A stretch of DNA of 64,000 bases, from assembly GCA_026002975.1 (NCBI GenBank), contig BPGJ01000004.1, forward strand, positions 145,113 through 209,112, written 5' to 3'. Numbering within the stretch: position 1 is the first letter of the stretch; each line of letters begins with the position of its first letter. Source of the stretch: Acidimicrobiia bacterium (GTDB lineage: Bacteria > Actinomycetota > Acidimicrobiia > Spongiisociales > ZC4RG35). The position numbers and the translations under genes are program-made. The notes beneath the pieces are model-generated. The model did no database searches and had not been told where the DNA came from. It saw only the letters and a program-made list of their open reading frames with translations. Shown here piece after piece: positions 63,533 through 64,000 of the stretch.

Positions 63533-63990
63533 GACTCCTCCCTTCCCGCCACCCGTTCCATCGCCCGGAGGATCGCCCCGTAGCCGGTGCAGCGGCAGAT
63601 GTTGCCCGACAGGGCCTCTCTGATCTCCCAGGGGTCGGGGTGGGGGTTCCGGTTGAACAGGTGCCAGGCCGCCACCACGAACCCGGGGGTGCAGAACCCG
63701 CATTGGACGCCACCGGTTTCGATCAGGGCCTGTTGGATGGGGTGGAGCCCGTCGGGGGCGATCCCCTCGACGGTTACCACCTCGGCGCCGTCGGCGTCGG
63801 CGGCCATCACCAGGCAGGAGCACACCAGCTCCCCGTCGACCACCACCGTGCAGGATCCGCATTCCCCCTGCTCGCAAGCCCCTTTGGTGCCGGTGAGACC
63901 CACCACGTCGTGGAGGAAGGTGAGGAGGCTCTCCCAGCCTTCCACCCGACCCGACCGGGGCTCCCCGTTGACGGTGACGGTGACGATCAC
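63529..63990 (-). CDS. xanthine dehydrogenase family (2Fe-2S) subunit
   Basis: A 153-aa small iron-sulfur subunit. The plant-ferredoxin-type cluster is GACEQGECGSCTVVVDGELVCSC, with Cys spaced CxxxxCxxC plus one. The second helical cluster domain is GVQCGFCTPGFVVAAW and SGNICRCTGYGAILRAM. It passes electrons from the molybdenum centre to a FAD subunit. No FAD subunit is visible before the window edge, 10 nt upstream; it may lie just outside. Confidence 0.93.
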   Translation of the reverse strand: MIVTVTVNGEPRSGRVEGWESLLTFLHDVVGLTGTKGACEQGECGSCTVVVDGELVCSCLVMAADADGAEVVTVEGIAPDGLHPIQQALIETGGVQCGFCTPGFVVAAWHLFNRNPHPDPWEIREALSGNICRCTGYGAILRAMERVAGREES

Positions 63991-64000
63991 GCCGCTTCCT

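Overview
This is a very GC-rich actinobacterial window, probably Acidimicrobiia-like; the lineage is inferred from gene content only. CarD, DisA, a SigR/RsrA-type pair, a DUF2342 zincin, ClpC and a mycobacterial-style TopA without zinc fingers all point to Actinobacteria. Two blocks (about 0.2-33 kb and 50.7-56.4 kb) keep the gene order familiar from mycobacteria: rlmB-cysS-ispF-carD, disA-radA, clpC, lysS-coaX-panC-folK-folB-folP-folE-ftsH-hpt-tilS, and holB/tmk/topA.

Layout. 0-5 kb: rlmB, cysS, ispF, carD, disA and radA on the minus strand, with many single-base frameshifts that look like sequencing or assembly errors. 5-18.6 kb: a zinc-ribbon membrane protein, a cytochrome P450, a four-gene BMP-type nucleoside ABC importer, a queuosine-salvage enzyme, clpC, a polyprenyl diphosphate synthase and a degenerate multi-domain receiver protein. 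18.6-33.2 kb: lysS, pantothenate/CoA and folate genes, ftsH, hpt, tilS, a DUF2342 metalloprotease, sigma/anti-sigma factors and a hydrolase, ending at tRNA-Thr(CGT).

33.4-42.4 kb is the main accessory region. Eight minus-strand genes are joined by stop/start overlaps: an N-terminally truncated DUF1156-type DNA methylase, Cmr1-like, Cmr6-like, a Csx11-family Cas10, Cmr4, Cmr5, a Cmr3/Cas5-like protein, and a collapsed DUF499-type ATPase remnant. This is a type III-C-like CRISPR effector without an array, cas6, cas1/cas2 or a CARF effector in the window. The Csx11 protein has lost both the HD and GGDD signatures, while Cmr4 keeps the backbone aspartate used for target-RNA cleavage. The effector therefore looks like an RNA-guided RNase without cyclic-oligoadenylate signalling, enclosed by a methylase and an ATPase that normally belong to another defence module.

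42.5-50.6 kb holds a heliorhodopsin coupled to a DUF3159 membrane protein, a convergent SRPBCC/SDR pair, a broken VapBC-like locus, a Kup potassium transporter, a Flp-pilin-like protein and a TlpA/DsbB-like thiol pair. Two copies of a palindromic element of about 49 nt bracket part of this stretch.

50.7-64 kb holds holB, tmk, an MFS exporter, topA, an HTH/PIN toxin-antitoxin pair, a PP2C phosphatase, a lipoprotein, a DUF429 protein, and a purine-catabolic operon (xanthine-dehydrogenase-like subunits plus adenine/adenosine deaminase) that runs off the right edge.
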